A stretch of DNA of 12,500 bases from Chrysomallon squamiferum (lineage: Eukaryota > Mollusca > Gastropoda > Neomphalida > Peltospiridae): positions 7,633,332 to 7,645,831 of the forward strand of contig CM022675.1 in assembly GCA_012295275.1 (NCBI GenBank), written 5' to 3'. This document shows, one piece after another, positions 1-8,325 of the stretch. How positions within the stretch are numbered: position 1 is the stretch's first letter; each line of letters begins with the position of its first letter. Below the pieces are notes generated by a model. That model ran no database searches, was not told the origin of the DNA, and was given only the letters and a program-made list of their open reading frames with translations. The position numbers were made by a program, and so were the translations under genes.

Positions 1-76
1 TCGAGTATTTTTCTCGTTTTAAAATGAAATATTGACTGAAACACAATTTTAAAGATGACGATGATGATTATTATTG

Positions 77-107
<31 letters not shown>

Positions 108-880
108 TAAGACGATATTAAATTCTTTGTAAACTATATTTACAAAAGCTTTGTTGTTATGTTCTTAAGACTATATCCGCCTTTATTATTCATCTCGTAT
201 CCGATATCATCAGACAAGTATCCGCCATTGATATATTAAATGTTTGATATCATAGTCACGTGACTATTTTCATATCATGAAATATGATTCAAGGTCATAT
301 TTACAATATAATGAAAAAAATATATATCTATTCGCCAATAATTGAAAGTTCTTTCGTTCTCTATTCTGATTGATTACAGCGTAACAACTAATATAATTAC
401 GTCATCAAACACGTAACAATACCAACATAGTACATATTAAATGAGATATAATAAGAAATTCAGATGTATTAAAAAATGCATTCACAAATTAATATCATAT
501 AACAAAGTCTGATATAGTTTTCATCTCGAATTTTACATCCAATAATTCGAATTGTGTATATTAATCTATTTTCCGTCATACAGCATATTTTTAATCATGC
601 TATCTAGAATTTTATATCCGCTAATACTAACTATGGAGTTCTCTGTTCTTGTTTTCCAGTACAGAGCATTTATTTTGAATACTTCTTGACCAACTTTTTA
701 ACTCGAAGTTCGACTGGCTTTTGATAGTTTCTGGCTTTTGATAGGTTAAAAGATATTTTTTATTTTCTTGGATAATTAATTCAGTGTATTTTACTATCAG
801 TATTATTTCTGATACGAAGCATAGCACTTTCTGATAAAGTCGTATATTATCTGTCACGTTCTGATATTTCACAAAATAAA
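1..880. other. AT-rich non-coding flank
   Basis: I see no gene here. The stretch is strongly AT-rich, with a short mixed triplet/tetranucleotide repeat (TTA then TTTA) at about 59-104. The longest open frame, on the minus strand at 627-872, has no recognisable domain and ordinary low-complexity composition, so I do not call it. Confidence 0.6.
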
Positions 881-964
881 TACGTCATTGCTATATGACG
901 TACTGTGTTCTCTTGAAATGTTTTTCCAATTCCGTCATCTCATTGATGAAGTGCTCTGACGTCA
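881..964. promoter_or_regulatory. Cluster of CRE-like sites
   Basis: Three CRE-type motifs lie within 84 bases: TACGTCA at 881-887 and TGACGTA at 896-902, which form a perfect inverted pair, and a full palindromic TGACGTCA at 957-964. The full motif is the consensus for CREB/ATF bZIP factors. A TATA-like sequence follows 21 bases later. The motifs are directly seen; regulatory use is inference, since short motifs recur by chance in long non-coding DNA. Confidence 0.3.
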
Positions 965-985
965 CGACATACTCGACTGAAAATT

Positions 986-993
986 TATAAAAA
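986..993 (+). promoter_or_regulatory. TATA-like box downstream of CRE palindrome
   Basis: TATAAAAA at 986-993 lies just after the CRE palindrome at 957-964. If used, transcription would start near 1015-1025. That would fit a non-coding first exon, because the putative signal-peptide exon at 2926 is preceded by an acceptor-like sequence. The surroundings are AT-rich, so a chance match is quite possible. Confidence 0.2.
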
Positions 994-1052
994 AAATAAC
1001 ACAGATCTATTCATGATAGAAGTTTGTAGGTATAAACAGTTATAGAAATTTT

Positions 1053-1372
1053 ACTAGTAATAATAGTAGCAACAGAAATATAGTATTAACAGAACAGTGA
1101 TATTTCACGTAAAATGATTAGCAATAGTCATAGTAATAGCAGTAGTAACAAGAACGATAGTTCTAGTCATAATAATACTAGTAATACTACTACTAATAAT
1201 TATAGTAGTAATAATACTAGTAATAATAGTAGTAGTAACAATTGTTGTAATAGAAATATTAGGTAATGGATCTAATCGTAGTAATAATAATATTAGTAGT
1301 AATACTAATAATAATAAAATAAATAAATAAGTAAATAAGTAAATAATAATAATAAAATAAATAATAAAAACA
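1053..1372. repeat. Imperfect TAG/TAA triplet repeat
   Basis: About 320 bases are dominated by interrupted AGT/AAT-type triplets, becoming nearly pure A/T with tetranucleotide AAAT and AAGT steps after 1310. The minus-strand open frame over its right half (1259-1540) is rich in Tyr, Phe and Ile simply because of this composition. Confidence 0.8.
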
Positions 1373-1694
1373 ACTAATACTTACTGACGTATGATATAAA
1401 ATCTTCTTCTTGCTTTTCCCACAGAACGGTTTGCAAACACGAAAGACTAAAAACAAAAACGTGTTTCTCTCAACGAACAAAATCACCAGTTGAAAATTTC
1501 TATTTATGGCCCTGTTGTTACTCCGTAGCCTGTTATCCACACATGTTACTAATTACAACAACCACCAAAACCAATTATAAATCAGGAAGACACAGAGGTG
1601 GTTGTTCTAGGGGTCTGATGACTGACTCCTTTCCATAATGAAATTTCGTCTATAAATTAAGGAGTTTTAAATTTTGCTTACGTATCATGAAACT
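1373..1694. other. Non-coding stretch with an acceptor-like site and a 10-bp inverted repeat
   Basis: No gene is recognised. A pyrimidine-rich tract ending in CAG at 1422-1424 looks like a splice acceptor. The sequence after it translates to a short, Lys/Asn-rich, unrecognisable run and then a stop, so at best it would be a 5' UTR exon. A perfect 10-base inverted repeat (1557-1566 with 1597-1606, arm AACAACCACC) could form a hairpin with a 30-base loop. Confidence 0.4.
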
Positions 1695-1736
1695 ATTTAT
1701 TTATTTATTTATTATTATTATTATTATTATTTTTTA
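1695..1736. repeat. TTTA/TTA microsatellite
   Basis: A short TTTA run passes into a TTA run and ends in a T tract. It is simple sequence repeat DNA with no coding content. Confidence 0.85.
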
Positions 1737-1996
1737 TAATTTAGCGTTTTGTATAACGTCCAAAAAAGAAAAAAACTCAACAAAACAATGCGGCCCTACA
1801 GAAAATAAATTCCTCGATTTTAGCTTCCATATGAAGGTGATTAGATTATGAATGATATAGAGCCATGATCGTAAATAACAGAAGCTAAATCAAACATTTA
1901 TTTAATCTGAGGACAATAGTTTCTTATACTGATTTATACGACATGTAATTATTTTAATCAATTAAGAAAAGGAAATCTGTTACCAGCATATTTATT

Positions 1997-2460
<464 letters not shown>

Positions 2461-2925
2461 TTATTACAATATTATGTCACAAATCTTTTATTTTGCTTCT
2501 TGGTGCTTTAAATTACATCATTTCTGACATCTGATGACGTCATTTCTTATGTACATAACATTCAATCACTTGAGTAGAAATAACATCTGCTAGATGAAGA
2601 TAGCCAAGGTACAGTACATTAAATTAAATTAAATTAACAAAGATTGAGAACATTTTCATAATCTTTATTAAACAGAATCTAGAAATCTTTTCCTTGTATT
2701 TTTCGGTAGATTTCCAGTCTCATCAAAATCAGTTTTGAAGAAAATGTTTGTCGCATGAGCAGAATAATAGTTGTAAACAACTAAATGGAAATTAATTTTA
2801 AAATAAAATAACACATTAATAAAGTCACAGAAAGGTAAAAATTACTTGTTTCCAATCGATTAATAATTATATATAATAGAAGTTGCATTCTTTTTTTTAA
2901 ATTATTATTTATATTTCCATTGCAG
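2461..2925. other. AT-rich non-coding DNA leading to an acceptor-like site
   Basis: Apart from the CRE at 2535 and a small AAATT run near 2620, nothing is recognised here. The right end (about 2908-2925) is a T/C-rich tract closing with TTGCAG, a convincing splice acceptor for the exon that follows. The left part may therefore be an intron in the 5' UTR. Confidence 0.4.
2535..2542. promoter_or_regulatory. Full CRE palindrome upstream of first coding exon
   Basis: A perfect TGACGTCA lies 395 bases before the ATG at 2937. It is the second full CRE palindrome in the 5' part of the window. Binding is inferred from motif identity only, and no TATA box at a suitable distance was recognised. Confidence 0.2.
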
Positions 2926-2994
2926 ATTCTGGTGAAATGATTTTCAGGATAACATGTTTATCATTACTAATGCAGACGTCTTTTGCTGTTATGA
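2926..2994 (+). CDS. Putative first coding exon: signal peptide
   Basis: The exon follows a T-rich TTGCAG acceptor. The ATG at 2937 has G at -3 and opens a 19-codon stretch with the three-part layout of a secretory signal: a short basic start (MIFR), a hydrophobic core (ITCLSLLM), then QTSFA, which satisfies the -3/-1 rule for cleavage after Ala17. A donor GTTCGT at 2995 ends the exon in phase 1, exactly what the kringle acceptor at 3769 needs; joining gives Ser20 at the junction. A phase-1 intron just after a signal peptide is common in genes of modular extracellular proteins. The donor is off-consensus at +3 and +4. The frame meets a stop soon after (TAA from 3006), so the exon cannot extend far. 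An alternative donor at 2999 (phase 2) does not match the kringle acceptor. A 5' UTR intron upstream is implied. Confidence 0.5.
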
Positions 2995-3446
2995 GTTCGT
3001 ATTTTTAATATTTATTTTAAAACGATAATTTACTGTTATAGATGCGAATATAAATAAATAATAGCAGCAGCAGTAATAGCAGTAATTGTGTAGTATGTTA
3101 TTATAGTAGTATTAGTAGTACTAACCATTTTAGAAGTTTCAAAATGTACGCATGAATGCAACTTTCGTATTTCCAGATTTTAGAAACTTTCACGATAAGG
3201 TATGGATGTTACATTCGTATTTGTTCAATTCTGAAAGTATTAAGATACGTACGAGTGTTTTCTAGATTTCAAAAAAGTATAAATATACGTATACGAATGT
3301 CATAAGGATGGTTTCTGGATTTTTAGAAAACATCAATGTTCATGAAAATTATAAAAAAAAGGTGCTTCCGTAATTTTGTGAAAAAAGGTGTGAATATCAG
3401 TACGAATATTATTACAGCGATCATTTCTTGATCTCAGAACGAACAT
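2995..3446 (+). other. Intron 1, 5' part: AT-rich with decayed repeats
   Basis: No coding content is recognised. A small AGC/AGT triplet patch lies at about 3061-3122. From about 3130 to 3420 phrases such as 'tagatttcaaaaaa' and 'acgaatgt' recur in decayed form and resemble the better preserved tandem unit that follows at 3447. This suggests an older, eroded part of the same array. Confidence 0.45.
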
Positions 3447-3754
3447 AAGAATTTTGCACAGATGGCTCTAGATTTCAAAAAAACGTTTCAATGACCATAT
3501 CTTAACGTTACGCCGTTAAGAATTTCGCACAGATTGCTCTAGATTTCAGAAAAAATGGAAGAAAAAACGTTTCAATGACCATATCTTAACATTACGCCGT
3601 TAAGAATTTCGCACAGATGGTCTAGATTTCAGAAAAAAATTTTCAAACCACATCAAACAAAATCAAATGGGTCTAGATTTCATTAAAACCCCCACAAAAA
3701 AACCCAAAAAAACAAACAAACATTTCAACTACCGCGTCTTAACGTTACGCCGTT
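3447..3754 (+). repeat. 71-84 bp tandem repeat abutting the kringle acceptor
   Basis: Units begin AAGAATTT(T/C)(G/C)CACAGAT at 3447, 3518 and 3602 and end with AACGTTACGCCGTT or a close variant. The first unit is 71 bases and the second 84, lengthened by an A-rich insertion. The third, about 153 bases, is diverged and expanded with A/C-rich sequence. Its terminal phrase (CTTAACGTTACGCCGTT, 3738-3754) runs directly into the polypyrimidine tract of the kringle exon's splice acceptor. Confidence 0.8.
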
Positions 3755-3769
3755 GTTGTTTTTTTCCAG

Positions 3770-4039
3770 GCTTGAGAAGGTATCAGGACAAATACGAATG
3801 TTACACGGGGTCGAATTACACGGGCACGAAGTCTGTGACGGTCACAGGAATTCCGTGCCAGGAGTGGAACGCCACGCTGCCCCACTTCCACTTCTTCACC
3901 AAGCCGCACTTTTTCCACGTGCAGTCCATGGACGAAGTTAGCAACTACTGCCGCGACCCTGACGGGAAGGGCTACCCCTGGTGCTACACGACAAAGTTCG
4001 AGTACATTTCGATGGACTGCGGAATACGACGCTGTTCGG
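3770..4039 (+). CDS. Kringle domain exon (complete)
   Basis: This exon encodes residues 20-109 and contains one whole kringle with all six cysteines: C30, C49, C80, C91, C103 and C108, expected to pair 1-6, 2-4 and 3-5. Diagnostic motifs are C-Y-T-G near the start, P-C-Q-E-W (48-52), N-Y-C-R-D-P-D-G (78-85), P-W-C-Y-T-T (89-94) and the closing C-x4-C. Kringles are disulphide-locked protein-binding modules found in plasminogen, HGF, ROR receptors and others. The plasminogen-type lysine-binding centre is not intact: the D-x-D motif reads D84-G-K86 and the usual Arg-Trp pair before the fifth cysteine is Ile-Ser, so canonical lysine binding is unlikely. The acceptor is a T-rich tract plus CAG (AG at 3768-3769); the donor is G|GTAAAT. 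Both ends are phase 1, the classic symmetric shuffling module of 90 codons. The local sequence is GC-richer than its surroundings, as expected for coding DNA. N35 and N53 are glycosylation sequons. Confidence 0.95.
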
Positions 4040-4126
4040 GTAAATATTCTTAATGGTTTTTTTTAGTCTCGACGTCTTGTTTTCTAGCTCGACAGTTTGG
4101 TAAAGCATTTCCTTTTCAGTAACAAT

Positions 4127-4737
4127 GGCAGTAGTAATAATGATAGTAGTAGTAATAGTAGTAGTAGTAGTAGTAGTAGTGGTTGTAGCAGATGCAGCAG
4201 TAGTAGTAGTAGCAGCACAGCAGCAGTAATAGTAGTAGTAGTTGCAGCAGCAGCAGCAGTAGTAGTATTAGTGGTAATAGAGGTAATAATAGAATTAGTA
4301 CTATAAAGGTAGTAGTAGTAGTAGATGTTGTAGTAGTAGTGATAATAATTGCGATGTAGTAATAGAGGTAGTGGTAGTAGTAATAGTAATAATGATAGAA
4401 GCAGTACTAGTAATAATAGGAGTTGTAGTAACAGAGAAGGACATTAAGACGTAGTAGTAGTAGTAGTATCGAAGATAGTAGTTATAGTAGTATCAAAGAG
4501 TAGTTGTAGTAATAGAAGAAGTGGTCACAGTAACAGTAAAAGAAGTAGTAATAGAAGTAGTAGTAGTTGTAGCAGTAATAGTAACAGAGGTGGTAGTAAA
4601 AGTATCAGTAGTAGTAGTGGAAGTTGTGGTAATAGTGGTAAGAGTAGTAGTAGTGATGGTGGCGGAAGTAAGAATAGTAGCAAAGCTAGTAATGGTAATG
4701 GTATTAGTAACAGTAATACTAACAGCAGTACTAATAG
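4127..4737 (+). repeat. About 0.6 kb of AGT/AGC/AAT triplet repeat in intron 2
   Basis: This intron segment is almost entirely interrupted triplets of the AGT, AGC, AAT and GGT type on the + strand. The phase stays mostly constant, so all three forward frames and a reverse frame look open in places, giving poly-Ser, poly-Val and poly-Leu translations. No exon signals or conserved domains are present. Confidence 0.92.
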
Positions 4738-4946
4738 GTCAAGGTCGCGTGGCTGAGTACAGGTCAATGTCAGCAGTGACTACGAATGATAACTGTTCTC
4801 TGTAGGTCACTTCTTGTGTCATACAGCTTCTTCCGCAGAGTCGTTGTAGTCGTTGTAGTTGTCCAGGTACAGGTAGTCTCCCTACCTCATCTGCTGTAGA
4901 ATTACTTACATCAGCTGTTCCTGATGTCTGAATTTATTACGTTTCA
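4738..4946 (+). other. Intron 2, 3' end
   Basis: Ordinary intronic sequence of mixed composition. It ends in the acceptor TTTATTACGTTTCAG used for the GON exon at 4948. No coding potential was recognised. Confidence 0.6.
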
Positions 4947-4947
4947 G

Positions 4948-5216
4948 ATGAAATGTTTGCTAGAAGCTGCGCCGACCTCAAACTGTTCGGAGGCATACAA
5001 GTGGATGGCAATTACGTCATCTACCCAAAGGGTCTGGGAACTCAGCCAGTTTGGTTTTACTGTTACGGCATGAGAGACAACACACCACCTACGGAGTTCA
5101 TCACGCTGCAGTACGACAATGTGGCTATTTATGTGGATGTATCTGGAAGATACTGCGATCCTCCTTATCAAAACGCTAAAACAATTGTTTTCACCAAGCT
5201 CCGTGTAGACGTTGAG
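4948..5216 (+). CDS. GON-like domain, exon 1 of 3
   Basis: The exon supplies residues 110-199, joined to the kringle exon through a split Asp codon (phase 1). It starts with S-C-A-D-L-K (116-121), followed by V-D-G-N-Y-V-I-Y (128-135), V-W-F-Y-C-Y-G-M (144-151), E-F-I-T-L (159-163) and an aromatic/acidic stretch to C179. This order of a leading Ser-Cys, a D-G-x-Y strand, a cysteine just before Gly-Met or similar, and a Y/F-I-T-L strand is that of the GON domain, known from the C-terminus of ADAMTS9, ADAMTS20 and worm GON-1. Cysteines are C117, C148 and C179. The acceptor is GTTTCAG; the donor GAG|GTATGT is phase 0. The assignment rests on remembered family features, so the domain name is less certain than the exon itself. 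Some superficial similarity to other S-C-x-D-L-type secreted domains is the main alternative. Confidence 0.82.
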
Positions 5217-5292
5217 GTATGTATTTTGTATGTGGAAGTGTTTGTTTTTTTTGTAGTATGTTTCAGTTATGGAGAGAAAAAAATAAAATAAT

Positions 5293-5357
5293 GTATATAT
5301 ATATATATATACATACACACATATATATAATACACACATACACACGCACGCACGCAT
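5293..5357. repeat. TA/CA/CACG microsatellite
   Basis: A TA run (about 5293-5312) passes into mixed CATA, TATA and CACA steps and a short CACG run. It is simple sequence near the 5' end of intron 3. Confidence 0.85.
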
Positions 5358-5930
5358 TAATGCATATAAGTATATTAATATATTATGCAAACAGGTATGA
5401 ACGGTAGATTTCGTTTTCAGCACATATTTTCAGTTGATTAAATTATAATGATAGTCTAATTATTTTTAGAGGTGTTTCGTGTACCCCCTGAGGTACACAT
5501 GTACACATGTACACATCTATATTTATCCTGGAAACCCTGTGCGTACTGACAAAATAATGATAAAAAGATTAATTTAAATATTTTCGAAAACATATCATTT
5601 TGGGACGGTTCTGCATTTACTTCGACAAAATTATTTATTATTTTTTTTTACATGCATGTATTGTTCAAAGTTACATCTCTGGGGTTTTAATTGCTAGCTT
5701 GGATCTTCAAAGATCGTTTTGAAATCGGTTTTCTATTTAAAAAATAACGACTAAATTGTGCTTTCGTTTCAACTGTTTTGTTTTTTGAGTCAACAAATCA
5801 ATAAGCATGAATATTACTCTAGAGAAAACACAGCTGATAACTAAAACAGTTAAATTTGTATGTTGTATTATTTAGGATTGAAGGATTTAAAAATCAAAAA
5901 TAAAAATATTAAAAACTGGTTAGTTTAATT
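5358..5930 (+). other. Intron 3, unique part
   Basis: I see no exon here. A small perfect repeat, GTACACAT three times, lies at 5493-5516 and is self-complementary around ACATGT. The sequence from about 5870 is a decayed prelude to the 43-bp array (ACTGGTTAGT and TTAAGGATT phrases). Confidence 0.55.
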
Positions 5931-5933
5931 TTT

Positions 5934-6890
5934 AAGGATTGCAGAATAAAAATAATAACTGGTTACTGTTAGTACTAAGGATTGCAGGATTAAAGAAATA
6001 CCTGGTTACTGTTAGTACTAAGGATTGCAGGATAAAACTAATAACTGGTTACTGTTAGTACTAATGAAGGATTAAAGAAATACCTGGTTACTGTTAGTAC
6101 TAAGGATTGCAGGATTAAAGAAATACCTGGTTACTGTTAGTACTAAGGATTGCAGGATTAAAGAAATACCTGGTTACTGTTAGTACTAAGGATTGCAGGA
6201 TAAAAAATATAATTTAACTGGTTAAAAATATTAGAAACTGGTTAGTAATTTTTAAGGATTGCAGAATAAAAATAATAACAGGTTACTGTTAGTACTAAGG
6301 ATTGCAGGATTAAAGAAATACCTGGTTACTGTTAGTACTAAGGATTGCAGGATAAAACTAATAACTGGTTACTATTAGTACTAAGGATTGCAGGATAAAA
6401 CTAATAACTGGTTACTGTTAGTACTAAGGATTGCAGGATAAAAAATAATAACTGGTTACTGTCAGTACTAAGGATTGCAGGATAAAAATAATAACTGGTT
6501 ACTGTTAGTACTAAGGATTGCAGGATAAAAATAATAACTAGTTACTGTTAGTACTAAGGATTGCAGGATTAAAGAAATACCTGGTTACTGTTAGTACTAA
6601 GGATTGCAGGATAAAAATAATAACTGGTTACTGTTAGTACTAAGGATTGCAGGATTAAAGAAATACCTGGTTACTGTTAGTACTAAGGATTGCAGGATAA
6701 AAAATAATAACTGGTTACTGTCAGTACTAAGGATTGCAGGATAAAAATAATAACTGGTTACTGTTAGTACTAAGGATTGCAGGATTAAAGAAATACCTGG
6801 TTACTGTTAGTACTAAGGACTGCAGGATTAAAGAAATAACTGGTTACTGTTAGTACTAAGGACTGCAGGATTAAAGAAATACCTGGTTAC
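5934..6890 (+). repeat. 43-bp minisatellite, about 22 units, in intron 3
   Basis: Units start with AAGGATTGCAG and end with GTTACTGTTAGTACT. Starts were read at 5934, 5977, 6020, 6063 (shortened), 6102, 6145, 6188 (irregular), 6254, 6297, 6340, 6383, 6426, 6470, 6513, 6556, 6599, 6642, 6685, 6729, 6772, 6815 and 6858. Spacing is 43 bases, or 44 after an extra A. Two main subtypes differ in the middle: one has GATTAAAGAAATACCT and the other GATAAAAATAATAACT (with a CTAATAACT variant). The first three units, with their diverged leader, reappear about 320 bases later starting at 6254, so a multi-unit block has been duplicated. The array ends about 160 bases before the next exon. Confidence 0.95.
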
Positions 6891-6962
6891 TCTCTTTTTC
6901 CTGCTGCGATCGAATGGCCCGTCGAATCCCTCCCACTTTTGCAGGATGAAGTTATTTACTTC

Positions 6963-7018
6963 GTGTGCGTGCGTGCGTGTGCGTGTGCGTGTTTTGTGTG
7001 TGTGTGTGTGTGTGTGTG
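6963..7018. repeat. GT/GCGT microsatellite before GON exon 2
   Basis: Mixed GTGC and GT repeats run up to 36 bases before the exon at 7054. GT/UG repeats close to acceptors are known binding sites for TDP-43-type and CELF-type RNA-binding proteins. Any effect here is inference. Confidence 0.9.
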
Positions 7019-7053
7019 CAGAAATCCAGTGAAGTTATTTATGTATATTTCAG

Positions 7054-7224
7054 ACTATGGAGGTGCTGAGGTATGATTTCACTTTCGCACGGCGCAGCCA
7101 CTATCGGTTCAATCCTTACGGACGGATTGAAAACTGCTACATGAAAGCCATGACCGGAACGTGCAAAGTGAACGGAGTGATGCTTCTGGACACAAGAGGA
7201 ACACATCTGAAATTTGACCCCTCA
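7054..7224 (+). CDS. GON-like domain, exon 2 of 3
   Basis: A symmetric phase 0-0 exon of 57 codons, residues 200-256. It continues the GON pattern with hydrophobic-aromatic D-F-T-F-A-R (207-212), then a short loop, an N-C-Y motif (226-228), a second cysteine C236 and a strand V-M-L-L-D-T-R-G-T (241-249). In ADAMTS GON domains a comparable F-A-R motif is followed by a C-Y and a second cysteine nearby, which supports the assignment. The acceptor is TATATTTCAG and the donor TCA|GTGAGT, strong by consensus. A run of 16 T residues starts inside the donor. The forward frame runs on into the intron to a stop at 7285, so intron retention would truncate the protein. Both neighbouring introns are phase 0 and lie inside the domain. 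Confidence 0.83.
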
Positions 7225-7229
7225 GTGAG

Positions 7230-7245
7230 TTTTTTTTTTTTTTTT
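7230..7245 (+). promoter_or_regulatory. U-rich tract directly after the exon 4 donor
   Basis: Sixteen consecutive T residues begin at the last base of the GTGAGT donor. U-rich sequence just downstream of a 5' splice site is the known binding context of TIA-1/TIAR-type factors that help recruit U1 snRNP. The tract is seen; its use is inference. Confidence 0.35.
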
Positions 7246-7351
7246 ACTCAGAAAACAAAATCACAAATCCCGGCCAACAAGTTGTAATGTTGTTTTGTCG
7301 TTTTGATCAGGCATTCATCGAGTCAATTAGTATATAATTTATTTTTATTTA

Positions 7352-7480
7352 TTTTTTTTTTTTTTTTTTTAAACTGTTATCAAAAAGTTTGTCGTTCATT
7401 CATTCATTCATTCATTCATTCATTCATTGATTCATTCATTGACTGAGCCAATCTCTCATTCAGCTATAATCATCAAAGTT
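7352..7480 (+). repeat. T tract and ATTC array in intron 4, left copy
   Basis: A long T run (about 7352-7370) is followed by a nearly perfect CATT/ATTC tetranucleotide run (about 7397-7440). A phrase then reads TGAGCCAATC ... TCATTCAGCTATAATCAT. Versions of this phrase recur at about 8346-8375 and 8453-8485, so it belongs to the same family as the larger array to the right. Confidence 0.8.
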
Positions 7481-7515
7481 TGTGGAGGTGACATTCAGAT
7501 GTAACAGGACTAGCC

Positions 7516-7542
7516 TTTTTTTTTTTTTTTTTTTTTTTTTTT
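7516..7542 (-). repeat. T27 tract, possible poly(A) tail of a minus-strand insertion
   Basis: Twenty-seven T residues precede a change from simple-sequence intron to mixed, less repetitive sequence. Read on the minus strand this is a poly(A) tail, as expected at the 3' end of a retroposed element. I found no convincing target-site duplication, promoter box or reverse-transcriptase fragment, so this stays tentative. Confidence 0.25.
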
Positions 7543-8325
7543 AGGGCGAGGCAAGTGTTGCCTTGGGTTTTAATCAGAAATTTTATTTTAAACACGGAGG
7601 GGGTCACCAAGGCAACCCACGTGCATAACGATTAAAATAAAATACACACCAGGCACATCCGACAAAAACAACCAATCGTATCGCTTTACGATAATTTTTA
7701 GCCACGAGCGCCATCTGGTTTCGATTGTGTCAAACACTCCAAGGAGTGATAGCATGATTACCACATCATGTAAATAGCAGTTATCATTAGCCTGTTGGTA
7801 TTAACATAATCTGGGGTTAATATTCTGCACTGATCGGCTTTTGGGAAGCGCTTTATTCCAATGCATTCGATCAACAACCACCATATGTATATTCTGAGAG
7901 CCAATTCATTTTAGGCTGACTCAGCTCTGTAGGTATATTACGATCTTTAACCAATCAAAGCTGTGTTTATTTGAATCATTCGTATTCTAAAAAAGAAGAA
8001 GAACAACAACAACTCAATAGCTTTGTACATCTGGAAGATGTCAGGATTAGCTCCTGCTCTTTGTGTTTTTTTTATTCTCTCTTGCTAAAGCTTTTCTAGT
8101 TCAAGCAAACAAAAAAAACCTAATTAATATTTAATACTGACTTCGTTTTCATTCGACGTGGTCAGTGAAAGAATGGGATTTATGACAAGGGCATGGAGGG
8201 ATACCAGATAGGGCAGCCACGGACACTGTCCGAATTCTGAGGCACCAAAATATCTGCTGTTAGTCCCGTGGTTAAATTTGAACCCTGTTATAATCATAAA
8301 GGTTGGCATAGGTGTCCTTAAACCA
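7543..8325. other. Intron 4, unique middle part
   Basis: No exon is recognised. Two inverted repeats overlap in interleaved order: 7557-7567 with 7607-7616 (core GTTGCCTTGG), and 7580-7591 with 7632-7643 (core ATTTTATTTTAA). A short perfect hairpin CACTCCAAGGAGTG lies near 7736-7749. The minus-strand frame at 8124-8342 (72 residues) has no recognisable domain. The stretch may be a decayed transposable element flanked by ATTC arrays, but nothing in it identifies a family. Confidence 0.35.

Noticed and set aside
1421-1490. Possible exon after the strong-looking acceptor TTTTCCCACAG
   Set aside because: The following sequence gives only a short Lys/Asn-rich run before a stop, and no convincing donor was seen. 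It could be a 5' UTR exon but cannot be supported.
3753-3941. Second forward frame across the kringle exon
   Set aside because: It is the out-of-frame shadow of the kringle, which has all six cysteines in the other frame.
4097-4805. Open frames giving poly-Ser/Val/Leu proteins on both strands
   Set aside because: They result from the AGT/AGC triplet repeat in intron 2, with no domain or splice support.
4944-5423. Minus-strand 159-codon frame
   Set aside because: It is antisense to the first GON exon, whose forward frame has cysteine and motif conservation and proper splice sites. Its N-terminal part is microsatellite translation.
5934-6890. CRISPR-like array because of regularly spaced similar units
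   Set aside because: Units are directly contiguous with no unique spacers, and the context is an animal intron. It is a minisatellite.
5934-6890. Twenty-two decoy splice acceptors (TACTAAG followed by TTGCAG in each unit)
   Set aside because: There is no polypyrimidine tract, only about eight bases separate the branch-like motif from the AG, and the branch-like motif lacks the usual pyrimidine after the A.
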